Part shown: positions 36,760 through 44,831 of the stretch, in pieces
Position numbering within the stretch: the first letter of the stretch is position 1
Layout: each line of letters opens with the position of its first letter
Origin: an uncultured Bacteroidales bacterium
Lineage (GTDB): Bacteria; Bacteroidota; Bacteroidia; Bacteroidales; UBA932
NCBI GenBank assembly: GCA_946187865.1
Contig: CAMHST010000001.1
Location: 1 to 64,000, forward strand
Direction of reading: 5' to 3'
Length of the DNA: 64,000 nt
Program-made: the position numbers and the translations under genes
Notes under the pieces: generated by a model
Database searches by the model: none
Told to the model about the DNA's origin: nothing
The model's input: the letters and a program-made list of their open reading frames with translations, nothing else

Positions 36760-37925
36760 CGTTTCTCGTATTCCAGTGACGCCCAGATCAGGGGGCCGAT
36801 GCCCTTGGGATCGTTGGACCTCACCCGTTCATGGATATAATAGTCGTAGTCTCCCCTGCGGTTGTCCTTGCCGCCCAGGCCGGCCACCTCGCAGCACTGG
36901 TTCAGGTTCACCAGGCCGTCTTCTACCGTAACGAAGGTCTTGATCAGGGAATCGTAGCTTTGCAGGGCCGCTTCCCGCCCCCGCAGGAAGCCCAGGCGGG
37001 TGCCCTTGAGCCAGGCGTAGGTGAACATGGCGCTGCAGGTGGCTTCCAGGTAATTGCCCTCGCGGTAGGGCTGGTCCAGCACCTGGAACCACATGCCGCT
37101 GTCGTTGTCGGCATAAAGGGGAAGCACCTGATACACATTGTTCAGGATGCCGATCAGGGCGTCTTTATAGGGGCCGTCCGGCAGGATTTCCGCCACATCT
37201 ACCAGGGCCATGCAGTACCAGCCCAGGGCACGGCCCCAGGCGTGGTCGCTCTGCCCCGTTTCCGGATTGCACCAGAACATCTGGTGGGAGGAGTCCCAGG
37301 CGTGACGCAGAAGCCCCGTGGCAGCGTCGTACGTGTGGTTGTACACCGTGGTGAACTGGTGTACGATATCCCCGTAGTTCCGCTCCCGCTCCAGGCTGTC
37401 GGCCACAAAGCGGCGGGTGTATTCTGCATAGAAGGGCTGGGCCATGTACAGGCCGTCCAGCCACATCTGGTCCGGATACACCTGCTTGTGCCAGAAACCG
37501 CCTTCCGGGGTGCGGGGCTGGTCCAGGATCTGGCTGTAGAGGCTGTCCATGGCAGCGCGGTACTTCTCCTTGCCCGTGATGTCGTAGAGCTGGAAAAGGG
37601 TGCGGCCGGGGCAGATATGGTCCGTGGAGAAATTGGACTTCTTGTACTTGTAAATGACGCCGCCATCGTCGATGATGGCATCGTACCAGGCATCTACATA
37701 ATCCAGAAGAGAGTCATCGCTTCCGTCGGCGTGGCAATAGACATCCAGGAAAGCCTTGAGCTCCAGGCCGGTGGTGTAATTCCATTTGAGATTGCCCTCC
37801 TGGCCGTCCAGGTACGTGGCTTCGGGGCAGCGGACCATCTCCGAGCGCACGACCTCCTGGAACAGCGGAGCCTTGGCCGTACAGGCGGTCAAGGCGGCAA
37901 GCAGTATGACAAGGCCTCTTTTCAT
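36756..37925 (-). CDS. GH105 unsaturated (rhamno)galacturonyl hydrolase, lipoprotein
   Basis: GGFWHKQVYPDQMWLDGLYMAQPFYAEYTRRF, FWCNPETGQSDHAWGRALGWYCMALVDV, EATCSAMFTYAWLKG. Confidence 0.92.
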   Translation of the reverse strand: MKRGLVILLAALTACTAKAPLFQEVVRSEMVRCPEATYLDGQEGNLKWNYTTGLELKAFLDVYCHADGSDDSLLDYVDAWYDAIIDDGGVIYKYKKSNFSTDHICPGRTLFQLYDITGKEKYRAAMDSLYSQILDQPRTPEGGFWHKQVYPDQMWLDGLYMAQPFYAEYTRRFVADSLERERNYGDIVHQFTTVYNHTYDAATGLLRHAWDSSHQMFWCNPETGQSDHAWGRALGWYCMALVDVAEILPDGPYKDALIGILNNVYQVLPLYADNDSGMWFQVLDQPYREGNYLEATCSAMFTYAWLKGTRLGFLRGREAALQSYDSLIKTFVTVEDGLVNLNQCCEVAGLGGKDNRRGDYDYYIHERVRSNDPKGIGPLIWASLEYEKR

Positions 37926-39568
37926 CGGTTGTCGTAGGGATTCCATTTAATTCCGTCTTCCTTCTGGTACATCACCTTCTCGAAGCTGTAATCCGAAAGG
38001 TCTTTTGCCGACAGTTTATGCGCCCAGTCCGCCCTGGGGCCGCGGGCGCCGGGGCCCGTACTGCCGTATTCGGCATAGAAGGAATTCTTGCGGGTATTGG
38101 GTTTCCCCTCCTTTTCCCAGTCGTGCCAGCCTTCCGGCACAATGTGGCTGCCCAGTTCGCAGCCGATGAAAACGGTCTTGGCAAAAGAGCCCCAGGGGCG
38201 GCCCAGATAGCATTTCGTAACGCCCGGGGCAGCCGTAAGTTTGCAGTTTTTGAACACATAGCCGTATTTCTGGCCTTCCAGGGTAGAGGCGGCCGTGACA
38301 TAACTGTCTTTTTTGCTGTGGATGGTGCAGTTCTCGAAGTAGGCGATGCTGGTCCCGAAAATAAAGTCCGTGGTACCCTCTATGTAGCAGTCCAGGAAAT
38401 AGTTGCGCTTGATGCCGCCGTTCTTTCCATAGCGGCCGTAGGTGTACAGGGTGTCCTGGTTGCCCAGGAAGCGGCAGTTCTTGAAAAAGAGGAAATCCCC
38501 GTCCGTGAACACGGCCACAGCCTGGCCGATCTCCTTCCCTTCCCCGGCGGAATTCTCGAAGGCCAGGTTCTCGAAGGTTACATAGCTGGCGTGGATATAG
38601 ATGGTGGCGCTGCCGGAAGTGCCGATGTCGAAATTGCGGCCGGGCCAGAATTTCCGGGCATATTTGTCGAAGGTGATCAGGGTGGTTTCCGGGTCTTCTC
38701 CCTTGAAATGCACGCGGAACTTGCTGTGCGGGATGGTCACCTCTTCCTTATATACCCCTTTCCGGATGTACACCGTGGTGATTTGCTCGTGGCTGTAGTC
38801 CGGGATGGCGTTCACCGCTTCCTGGACTGTCATGTAGTCTCCGTGGCCGTCGGGCGACACTACGATATCGTAGCGGACCAGATGGGCGGCAATCTCCGGG
38901 AGCTGTTCCCGGATCTTGTCACAGACCAGTTCCGTTATCTTGCGCGCACCGCTGGCAACCGTGTGGGTGTTGTCGTCTTTGCCGGTGGAAATCATGAAAA
39001 AGGGACGCGAAGCGGCATCTCCCAGGCCTTCCAGCCAGTTGAGACTGGCCGTGGTGATGTCCAGCAGCGGAATGCCGAACTCTGCGGCTACCTGCTTCAT
39101 GGCATCGGGATAGTCCGTGTGGCAGTTGCGGTCCAGCCGGCCTTCCTTGAACCAGCGGCGGGCCACCGGCGTGAGCAGGACCGGATGCGCACCTGCATCC
39201 AGGGCCGTACGGACGAACAGGCGAAGATTCTCCTGATAGGCCCCGTAAGCGGGAGCATAGCGGGCAGGGTCGTCCTGTTTGGCATCGTTATGGCCGAACT
39301 GGATAAACACATAGTCCCCTGCCTTGAGATTGGCTTTCACCTTGTCCCAGAGGCCCAGGTCGATGAAACTCTTGGTGCTTCGGCCGTTCTGGGCGTAATT
39401 CACCACATCGATGCCGCTGTCCAGGAAATTGGGGAACATCATGCCCCAACCCCGCTCCGGATTGCCGCCGGCGAGGTTTTTCTCCGCCATGGTGCTGTCT
39501 CCCATCAGGTGGATGGTGAAAGAACTGGCAAGCAGCCAGATTCCAATCAGGTAAAGGAGTTTTCTCAT
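37922..39568 (-). CDS. Fused rhamnogalacturonan acetylesterase (CE12-like SGNH) and pectin methylesterase (CE8)
   Basis: N-half: LMGDSTMAEKN…GWGMMFPNFL, FIQFGHNDAK; C-half: VSPDGHGDYMTVQEAVNAIP, VAVFTDGDFLFFKNCRFLGNQDTLYTYG, YIEGTTDFIFGTSIAYFENC, YLGRPWG. Confidence 0.93.
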   Translation of the reverse strand: MRKLLYLIGIWLLASSFTIHLMGDSTMAEKNLAGGNPERGWGMMFPNFLDSGIDVVNYAQNGRSTKSFIDLGLWDKVKANLKAGDYVFIQFGHNDAKQDDPARYAPAYGAYQENLRLFVRTALDAGAHPVLLTPVARRWFKEGRLDRNCHTDYPDAMKQVAAEFGIPLLDITTASLNWLEGLGDAASRPFFMISTGKDDNTHTVASGARKITELVCDKIREQLPEIAAHLVRYDIVVSPDGHGDYMTVQEAVNAIPDYSHEQITTVYIRKGVYKEEVTIPHSKFRVHFKGEDPETTLITFDKYARKFWPGRNFDIGTSGSATIYIHASYVTFENLAFENSAGEGKEIGQAVAVFTDGDFLFFKNCRFLGNQDTLYTYGRYGKNGGIKRNYFLDCYIEGTTDFIFGTSIAYFENCTIHSKKDSYVTAASTLEGQKYGYVFKNCKLTAAPGVTKCYLGRPWGSFAKTVFIGCELGSHIVPEGWHDWEKEGKPNTRKNSFYAEYGSTGPGARGPRADWAHKLSAKDLSDYSFEKVMYQKEDGIKWNPYDNR

Positions 39569-41034
39569 TGCTCTTTTCCGTTAACGATTACATGCTTGAA
39601 CACCACCGGCTCCGCGTAGTTGATCTCTACGTCTTTATCCGAGCTGAACACACAGTCTGTGAAGGAAACGCCTTTCAGGGGCAGTTCCGGCAGGCCGTTG
39701 ATATAGATAGCCTGCTGCGCGCCGCTGCAGACGATATCACTGAAACGGAAGTCCCGGAATTCCGGAGTGGTTTCGTCTACGGGCATCAGGTCTGCCTGGA
39801 CATCCTTGTCCATGTCCGTCGCGGCCACCCCGGCATAGTAGAGGTTGAATACCACCCCGTACGTGACGATGTCTTTCATATAAATATGGTCGCACCAGAT
39901 GTTCCGGACCAAGCCGCCCCGGCCCCGGGCGCTTTTGAAGCGCAGGCCTACATCCGTGCCGATGAAGCGGCATCCCGTGACCCAGATGTTCTCCACGCCG
40001 CCGGACATCTCGCTGCCAATCACAAATCCGCCATGGCCGTGGTACACGGTGCAGTCGCTGATAATCAGGTTCTTGCAAGGGATGCCATGCCTGCGGCCGT
40101 CCGCGTCCTTGCCGGACTTGATGCAGATGGCGTCGTCTCCGACATCGAAACTGGACCCGGTGAGCAGCACATTCTCACAGGCGTCGATATCGATCCCGTC
40201 CCCGTTGGCGGAATAATGCGGGTTACGGACCGTTATATCTTTGATGGTGACATGTTTGCAATAGAGCGGGTGCAGGTTCCAGCAAGGCGAATTCTGGAAC
40301 GTGACGCCTTCCAGCAGAACCCGCTCGCAATTTCTCAGGCTCACCAGCACCGGACGCAGGAAGGTCTTGATTTCCTGCTCGTCCAGGGAGGGATCCGGGT
40401 AGTTGAGCGAGCCGGCGGTGGCCCGGGCCTTGGCATAACCCGCATCCGGATACCAGACACTGCCGTCTTCGGAGAGCACGCCGCCCCTTTTCAGGATTTC
40501 CTTCCACAGGTCCTCCCCGACCTTGCGGCGTTTCACTTCCCGCCAGTATTCGCCGCTGCCGTCGATGATGCCCGATCCGGTAATGGCGATATCCGTTGCT
40601 CCCTCCGCATGGATGGGAGAGAGGCAACGGCGTACGTCCAGGCCTTCGAAATTGGTGTCGATGATGGGATACAGGGACTGGTCCGGGTCAAAGACAATGA
40701 CGGCATCCTTGTCCAGGTTCAGGCAGATATGGCTTTTGAGGCCGATAGGGCCTGTGCGCCAGATGCCTGCGGGAACCTGCAGTGTACCGCCGCCTTGCTC
40801 CGAGAGCGCGGCAATGGCGTCTGCAAAGGCCTGGGTGTTCAGCGTAACCCCATCCCCTACGGCGCCGAAACCGGCCAGGGAAACCTGCCGCTGGGGAATG
40901 GAGGGGCGCTCCACCCGGGGCATGTCAAAGGGGACGCGTTGATACAGTTCCTCTTCCGCGGAGGAAGAAGAACCCGCGCAGGCTGTTACAAGCAGGGATA
41001 CTGCAGAAAGCAGGAAAGTTCCGAGTTTATTCAT
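39565..41034 (-). CDS. GH28 polygalacturonase, lipoprotein
   Basis: GDGIDIDACENVLLTGSSFDVGDDAICIKSGKDADGRR, GHGGFVIGSEMSGGVENIWV; lipobox LLVTACAGSS. Confidence 0.95.
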   Translation of the reverse strand: MNKLGTFLLSAVSLLVTACAGSSSSAEEELYQRVPFDMPRVERPSIPQRQVSLAGFGAVGDGVTLNTQAFADAIAALSEQGGGTLQVPAGIWRTGPIGLKSHICLNLDKDAVIVFDPDQSLYPIIDTNFEGLDVRRCLSPIHAEGATDIAITGSGIIDGSGEYWREVKRRKVGEDLWKEILKRGGVLSEDGSVWYPDAGYAKARATAGSLNYPDPSLDEQEIKTFLRPVLVSLRNCERVLLEGVTFQNSPCWNLHPLYCKHVTIKDITVRNPHYSANGDGIDIDACENVLLTGSSFDVGDDAICIKSGKDADGRRHGIPCKNLIISDCTVYHGHGGFVIGSEMSGGVENIWVTGCRFIGTDVGLRFKSARGRGGLVRNIWCDHIYMKDIVTYGVVFNLYYAGVAATDMDKDVQADLMPVDETTPEFRDFRFSDIVCSGAQQAIYINGLPELPLKGVSFTDCVFSSDKDVEINYAEPVVFKHVIVNGKEQ

Positions 41035-41065
41035 TGGCCTGATATAGTAATAGTGTGTACGGGTG

Positions 41066-41073
41066 CAAATATA
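41066..41073 (-). promoter_or_regulatory. -7 box TATATTTG for the pectin operon
   Basis: TAnnTTTG 32 nt upstream of the GH28 start on the minus strand. Confidence 0.6.
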
Positions 41074-41086
41074 AAACTAATTTCCG

Positions 41087-41112
41087 ATTTTCCGTGCACG
41101 TGCACGGAAAAT
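41087..41112. promoter_or_regulatory. Perfect 26-bp palindrome, candidate LacI-family operator (ATTTTCCGTGCAC|GTGCACGGAAAAT)
   Basis: Sequence equals its own reverse complement; central C|G; between divergent lacI-type gene and operon, at the -33 side of the operon promoter. Confidence 0.8.
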
Positions 41113-41158
41113 TTTTCAACGAAATAACAAACCGGCCTTCCAACGCGCTGCAGGGCAT

Positions 41159-41175
41159 CCGTGCCCGTGCACGAA
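41159..41175. promoter_or_regulatory. Second, imperfect operator copy (CCGTGCCCGTGCACGAA)
   Basis: Matches CCGTGCaCGTGCACGgA from the palindrome at 15/17 positions; just upstream of the lacI-type promoter. Confidence 0.55.
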
Positions 41176-41212
41176 TTTTTAAAATATTTATTGGAAACCT
41201 TGATTTTATTCG

Positions 41213-41220
41213 TACATTTG
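41213..41220 (+). promoter_or_regulatory. -7 box TACATTTG for the LacI-type regulator
   Basis: TAnnTTTG 22 nt upstream of ATG. Confidence 0.55.
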
Positions 41221-41242
41221 CAAAAGCACTAAAACCTTCGGC

Positions 41243-42298
41243 ATGAGCGCCTCAGAAAAAATAACCATCCACGACATCGCCCGTCTTAGCGGCCTTTCCA
41301 AAGGAACGGTAGACCGCGTGCTCCACAACCGCGGAGAAGTCTCCAAGAAAAGCTACGAGAAAGTGATGGCTGTAATCAAGGAGCTGGGATACGAACCCAA
41401 CGTATACGCCTCCCTGCTGGCCAAGCAGCAGAATTACAGCATCGCCATCCTTCTCCCCCGCCCGGAGCCGGGCTCTTACTGGGAACTGGCCACCAGCGGC
41501 ATTGAAAAGGCGGCCGAAGAGGAAAAGCAGTTCGGCATTTCCACCACCCTCTATACTTACGACGAATACAGCGCGGAATCCTTCCGGGAAGCCTGTTACC
41601 AGGTACTCTCCCAAAAGCCCTCCGGCGTTGTGATCGCCCCCATGTTCCAGTACGAGACCCAGGTGTTTGTCCAGGAACTGGCAAACAGCCACATCCCATA
41701 TGTCTATGTAGACACCAAACTGGACACGCCCGGCGGTTATCTGGCCTTCTACGGCCTTCCCGCCTACAAAAGCGGCTACCTGTGCGCCTCCATCCTGCTG
41801 ATGAAAGAGAAAGTGAAGGAACTGCTCATCGTCCGCGTAACGCGGGACAAGGAGCGCCAGAGCGACCCTACAGTCCAGCGCAGGGCCGGCTTCCAGGACT
41901 ATATCCGGGAACACAATCCGGGCTGCACCCTGCGCAGCATCTTTGTCAGCCCCACGGACCCGGCCGCCACAGACGAAGCCCTCAACGCCTTTTTCTCGGA
42001 ATTCCCGCAGGTGAGGCACATCGTCATGTTCAATTCCCGCATTCACCTGATCGTCCCCTTCCTGGAACGCCATCCCGCCAAAGACATGTGGGTGGTGGGA
42101 TTCGACAACCTGTCGGCCAACGTGGCCGCCCTGAAAGAAGGAACGGTGACCACGCTCGTCGCCCAGCACCCGGAGCTCCAGGTCCAGAAGGCCATCCACG
42201 CCCTGTCGGAGTTTATCGTCTTCAAGCGTAAGCCCGCCGTGGCCGACAATCACATGCACATGGACCTACTCACCCGTTATAATCTGGAAGACTATTGA
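41243..42298 (+). CDS. LacI-family transcriptional regulator
   Basis: N-terminal HTH ITIHDIARLSGLSKGTVDRVLHNRGEVSKKSYEKVMAVIKELGYEPNVYASLLAK, followed by periplasmic-binding-protein-like sensor domain. Confidence 0.96.
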   Translation: MSASEKITIHDIARLSGLSKGTVDRVLHNRGEVSKKSYEKVMAVIKELGYEPNVYASLLAKQQNYSIAILLPRPEPGSYWELATSGIEKAAEEEKQFGISTTLYTYDEYSAESFREACYQVLSQKPSGVVIAPMFQYETQVFVQELANSHIPYVYVDTKLDTPGGYLAFYGLPAYKSGYLCASILLMKEKVKELLIVRVTRDKERQSDPTVQRRAGFQDYIREHNPGCTLRSIFVSPTDPAATDEALNAFFSEFPQVRHIVMFNSRIHLIVPFLERHPAKDMWVVGFDNLSANVAALKEGTVTTLVAQHPELQVQKAIHALSEFIVFKRKPAVADNHMHMDLLTRYNLEDY

Positions 42299-42300
42299 TC

Positions 42301-43983
42301 ATGAAACGCTTGCTTCTCCTATTCCTGCTGCTTTCCGCCGCAGTGACCTCCGCCCAAACCCGATACAAGAATCCGGTGCTGCACCAGGACTTCTCAGACC
42401 CGGACATCTGCCGCGTGGGAGAAGACTATTATATGACGGCGTCTTCGTTCAACTGCTTCCCCGGCCTTCCCATCCTGCACTCGAGAGACCTGGTGCACTG
42501 GGAGCAGGTCGGCGCCGCCCTCACGGACTATCCCGGCCCGGGGTGGGACGCCCCGCAGGACGACTTCCACGGAACCGTCCAGCATGGAAACGGCGTCTGG
42601 GCCCCGTCTATCCGCTACCACGACGGCTGGTTCTACATTTTCTGCGCAGACCCGGACCGCGGCGTGTTCATGGTCCGGACCCAGGACCCCGCAGGCACCT
42701 GGGAAGCCCCTGTGTGGGTGGTCAAGGCCAAAGGCTTCATAGACCCGTGTCCGCTTTGGGACGATGACGGGAAAGCCTGGCTCTCCCATGCGCTGGCCGG
42801 CTCCCGCGCCGGACTCAAAAGTGTCCTCTACGTGGCGCCGATGGCCCCGGACGGCACCCGTCTCACCGGCCCCTCCCGGATCGTGTACGACGGACACCGC
42901 ACCCAGCCCACCATCGAAGGCACCAAACTCTACAAGCGGAACGGACTGTATTATCTGTTCGCCCCGGCAGGCGGGGTGGCCACCGGCTGGCAGACCGTCC
43001 TGCGCTCCGGCAATATCTTCGGCCCGTGGGAAGAGCGCGTGGTCCTGGCCTGGGCCCCCGGCACCATCAACGGCCCGCATCAGGGCGGCTGGGTGGAGAC
43101 TCCGTCCGGAGAAAGCTGGTTCCTGCATTTCCAGGACAAGGGCGCCTATGGCCGTATTGTTCACCTGCAGCCGATGACCTGGCGGGAAGACGGCTGGCCC
43201 GTGATTGGGGAAGACCCCGACGGAGACGGCGTGGGGCAGCCTGTTTCGGCCGGCATTATTCCCGTCCCCGGCCGCAAGGAAGCGGTTCTTTCCCGGCTCA
43301 ATGCCTATGGGACGGGCATGGAATGGCAATATCCCGCCGTTCCCTCCCCCACCTGGCACGCTACCCTGCCGGACGGGTCGCTGCGGCTCTATTCCGTTCC
43401 CCAGGACAAGCCCGGAGCCAATCTGTGGAACTGCCTCAACCTGCTGCTGCAAAAATTCCCGGCGGCACGTTTCACCGTCACGGCCCGGCTCCGCTTCCAT
43501 CCCAATCCGCAGCTGCCCGGAAAGGGCGAACAGGCCGGATTCATCGTCATGGGCAACGACTACGCCACGCTCCGGCTCACAGACACCGAGTCCGGCGCCC
43601 GGCTGCAGTATGCCGTGTGCCTCCAGGCTTCCAAGGGGTCTGCGGAAACTGTCACCGACCTCTGCATCCTGCCTTATGAGACCACGCCCCATACCCTTCC
43701 CTACGCCTCCGGCAATGTTCCGCCGGTAGTGTATCCTCACTGGCAGGAGGCTGTCCTGTGGGTCAAGCTGGAGGTGACCCCCCGTACAGTGGAAGGGAAT
43801 GTGCCGGATGCCGTCTGCCAGTTCAGCTTCTCTGCCGACGGAAAACGCTTCACCCCCGCCGGCGCGCCTTTCACGGCCAAACCGGAAACCTGGATCGGCG
43901 CCAAATTCGGCTTTTACTGCAACCGCCCCGCCCCCCGCAACGATGCCGGCTGGGTGGACGTGGAGCAGCTGCAAGTGAACTAG
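42301..43983 (+). CDS. GH43-family glycosidase (arabinosidase/xylosidase type) with C-terminal beta-sandwich
   Basis: YKNPVLHQDFSDPDICRVGEDYYMTASSFNCFPGLPILHSRDLVHWEQVG, WAPSIRYHDGWFYIF, KGFIDPCPLWDDDGKAWLSHA, GPHQGGWVETPSGESWFLHFQDKGAYGRIVHLQPM. Confidence 0.93.
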   Translation: MKRLLLLFLLLSAAVTSAQTRYKNPVLHQDFSDPDICRVGEDYYMTASSFNCFPGLPILHSRDLVHWEQVGAALTDYPGPGWDAPQDDFHGTVQHGNGVWAPSIRYHDGWFYIFCADPDRGVFMVRTQDPAGTWEAPVWVVKAKGFIDPCPLWDDDGKAWLSHALAGSRAGLKSVLYVAPMAPDGTRLTGPSRIVYDGHRTQPTIEGTKLYKRNGLYYLFAPAGGVATGWQTVLRSGNIFGPWEERVVLAWAPGTINGPHQGGWVETPSGESWFLHFQDKGAYGRIVHLQPMTWREDGWPVIGEDPDGDGVGQPVSAGIIPVPGRKEAVLSRLNAYGTGMEWQYPAVPSPTWHATLPDGSLRLYSVPQDKPGANLWNCLNLLLQKFPAARFTVTARLRFHPNPQLPGKGEQAGFIVMGNDYATLRLTDTESGARLQYAVCLQASKGSAETVTDLCILPYETTPHTLPYASGNVPPVVYPHWQEAVLWVKLEVTPRTVEGNVPDAVCQFSFSADGKRFTPAGAPFTAKPETWIGAKFGFYCNRPAPRNDAGWVDVEQLQVN

Positions 43984-44009
43984 GATTTGCAAAATCCAAG
44001 TTCCCGCCG

Positions 44010-44017
44010 TACCTTTG
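44010..44017 (+). promoter_or_regulatory. -7 box TACCTTTG for rnpB
   Basis: TAnnTTTG ~13 nt upstream of the RNA 5' stem. Confidence 0.5.
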
Positions 44018-44027
44018 CGCTCAGAAA

Positions 44028-44363
44028 AATGGTGGGACGATCTGTCGCGGTGCTCCGGCACTGAGGAAAGTCCGCACAGGACAGGGCACCCGTCTGCGGA
44101 AAGCGCAGTAGGGAGTAATCTTTAGATATCGTAACAGAAAATAACCGCCGCGGGAGGCCTTTCGGGGCCGATTGCACCGCCGGCAAGGGTGAAAACGCGG
44201 GGTAAGGGCCCACGACGCTGCATGGCGACATGCCGCGGGTACGGTATCCGGGCCTGCAAGACCAAATATACCGGCAGATGAGGACGGCCCGTCCGATGCC
44301 GGGGGGTAGGTTGCGAAGATAAATGACAGATTTAAAAACAGAAAGCGGCTTACGGCCCCACCA
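44028..44363 (+). ncRNA. rnpB: RNase P RNA (bacterial type A)
   Basis: Conserved GAGGAAAGUCCGCACA, ACAGAAA, UUGCACCGCCGGCAAGGGUGAAAACGCGGGGUAAGGGCCCAC; terminal P1 pairing GGTGGG…CCCACC; T run follows. Confidence 0.95.
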
Positions 44364-44368
44364 TTTTT

Positions 44369-44827
44369 TTATTCTCCCTTAAGCACGCGGGATACGGCGG
44401 CTTCCACATCGGCATATTCATAGCCCCGGGAAAGGGCGAACTTGAGCAGTTTCAGCCGGCACTGCGGGTCTCCCTGCAGGGTGCGGTACTTGGCGGCGAT
44501 GAGGCGGTCCAGTTTGTCGGCGGCTTTTTCCGGGTCTATCTCTTCCAGGGCGGCCCGGATGGCTTCGTCGGCAATGCCCTTTCCCTTCAGCTGGAAACGG
44601 ATTTTCACGGCGCCCCAGCCCTGCAGCGAGGATTTCTCCCGGGCGAAGGCCGCGGCATAGCGGGCGTCGTCCACGTACCGCTCCGCCACCAGCTGCGCGA
44701 CAATGCGCTCTGCGGCATCGGCATTCCCCTCCAGATCTTTCAGGGCTTTCCGGTACATGTCCTGACGGCAGTATTCCGCCCGGGAGCACAGCCGCTGCAG
44801 GCGGGACAGACACTTGGCGCTTTCCAT
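44369..44827 (-). CDS. recX: Regulatory protein RecX
   Basis: RIVAQLVAERYVDDARYAAAFAREKSSLQGWGAVKIRFQLKGKGIADEAIRAAL. Confidence 0.85.
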   Translation of the reverse strand: MESAKCLSRLQRLCSRAEYCRQDMYRKALKDLEGNADAAERIVAQLVAERYVDDARYAAAFAREKSSLQGWGAVKIRFQLKGKGIADEAIRAALEEIDPEKAADKLDRLIAAKYRTLQGDPQCRLKLLKFALSRGYEYADVEAAVSRVLKGE

Positions 44828-44831
44828 GGCC

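Noticed and set aside
14557-41034. Pectin locus as an integrated mobile element
   Set aside because: No integrase, transposase, tRNA-proximal site or flanking direct repeats seen; no evidence beyond gene content.
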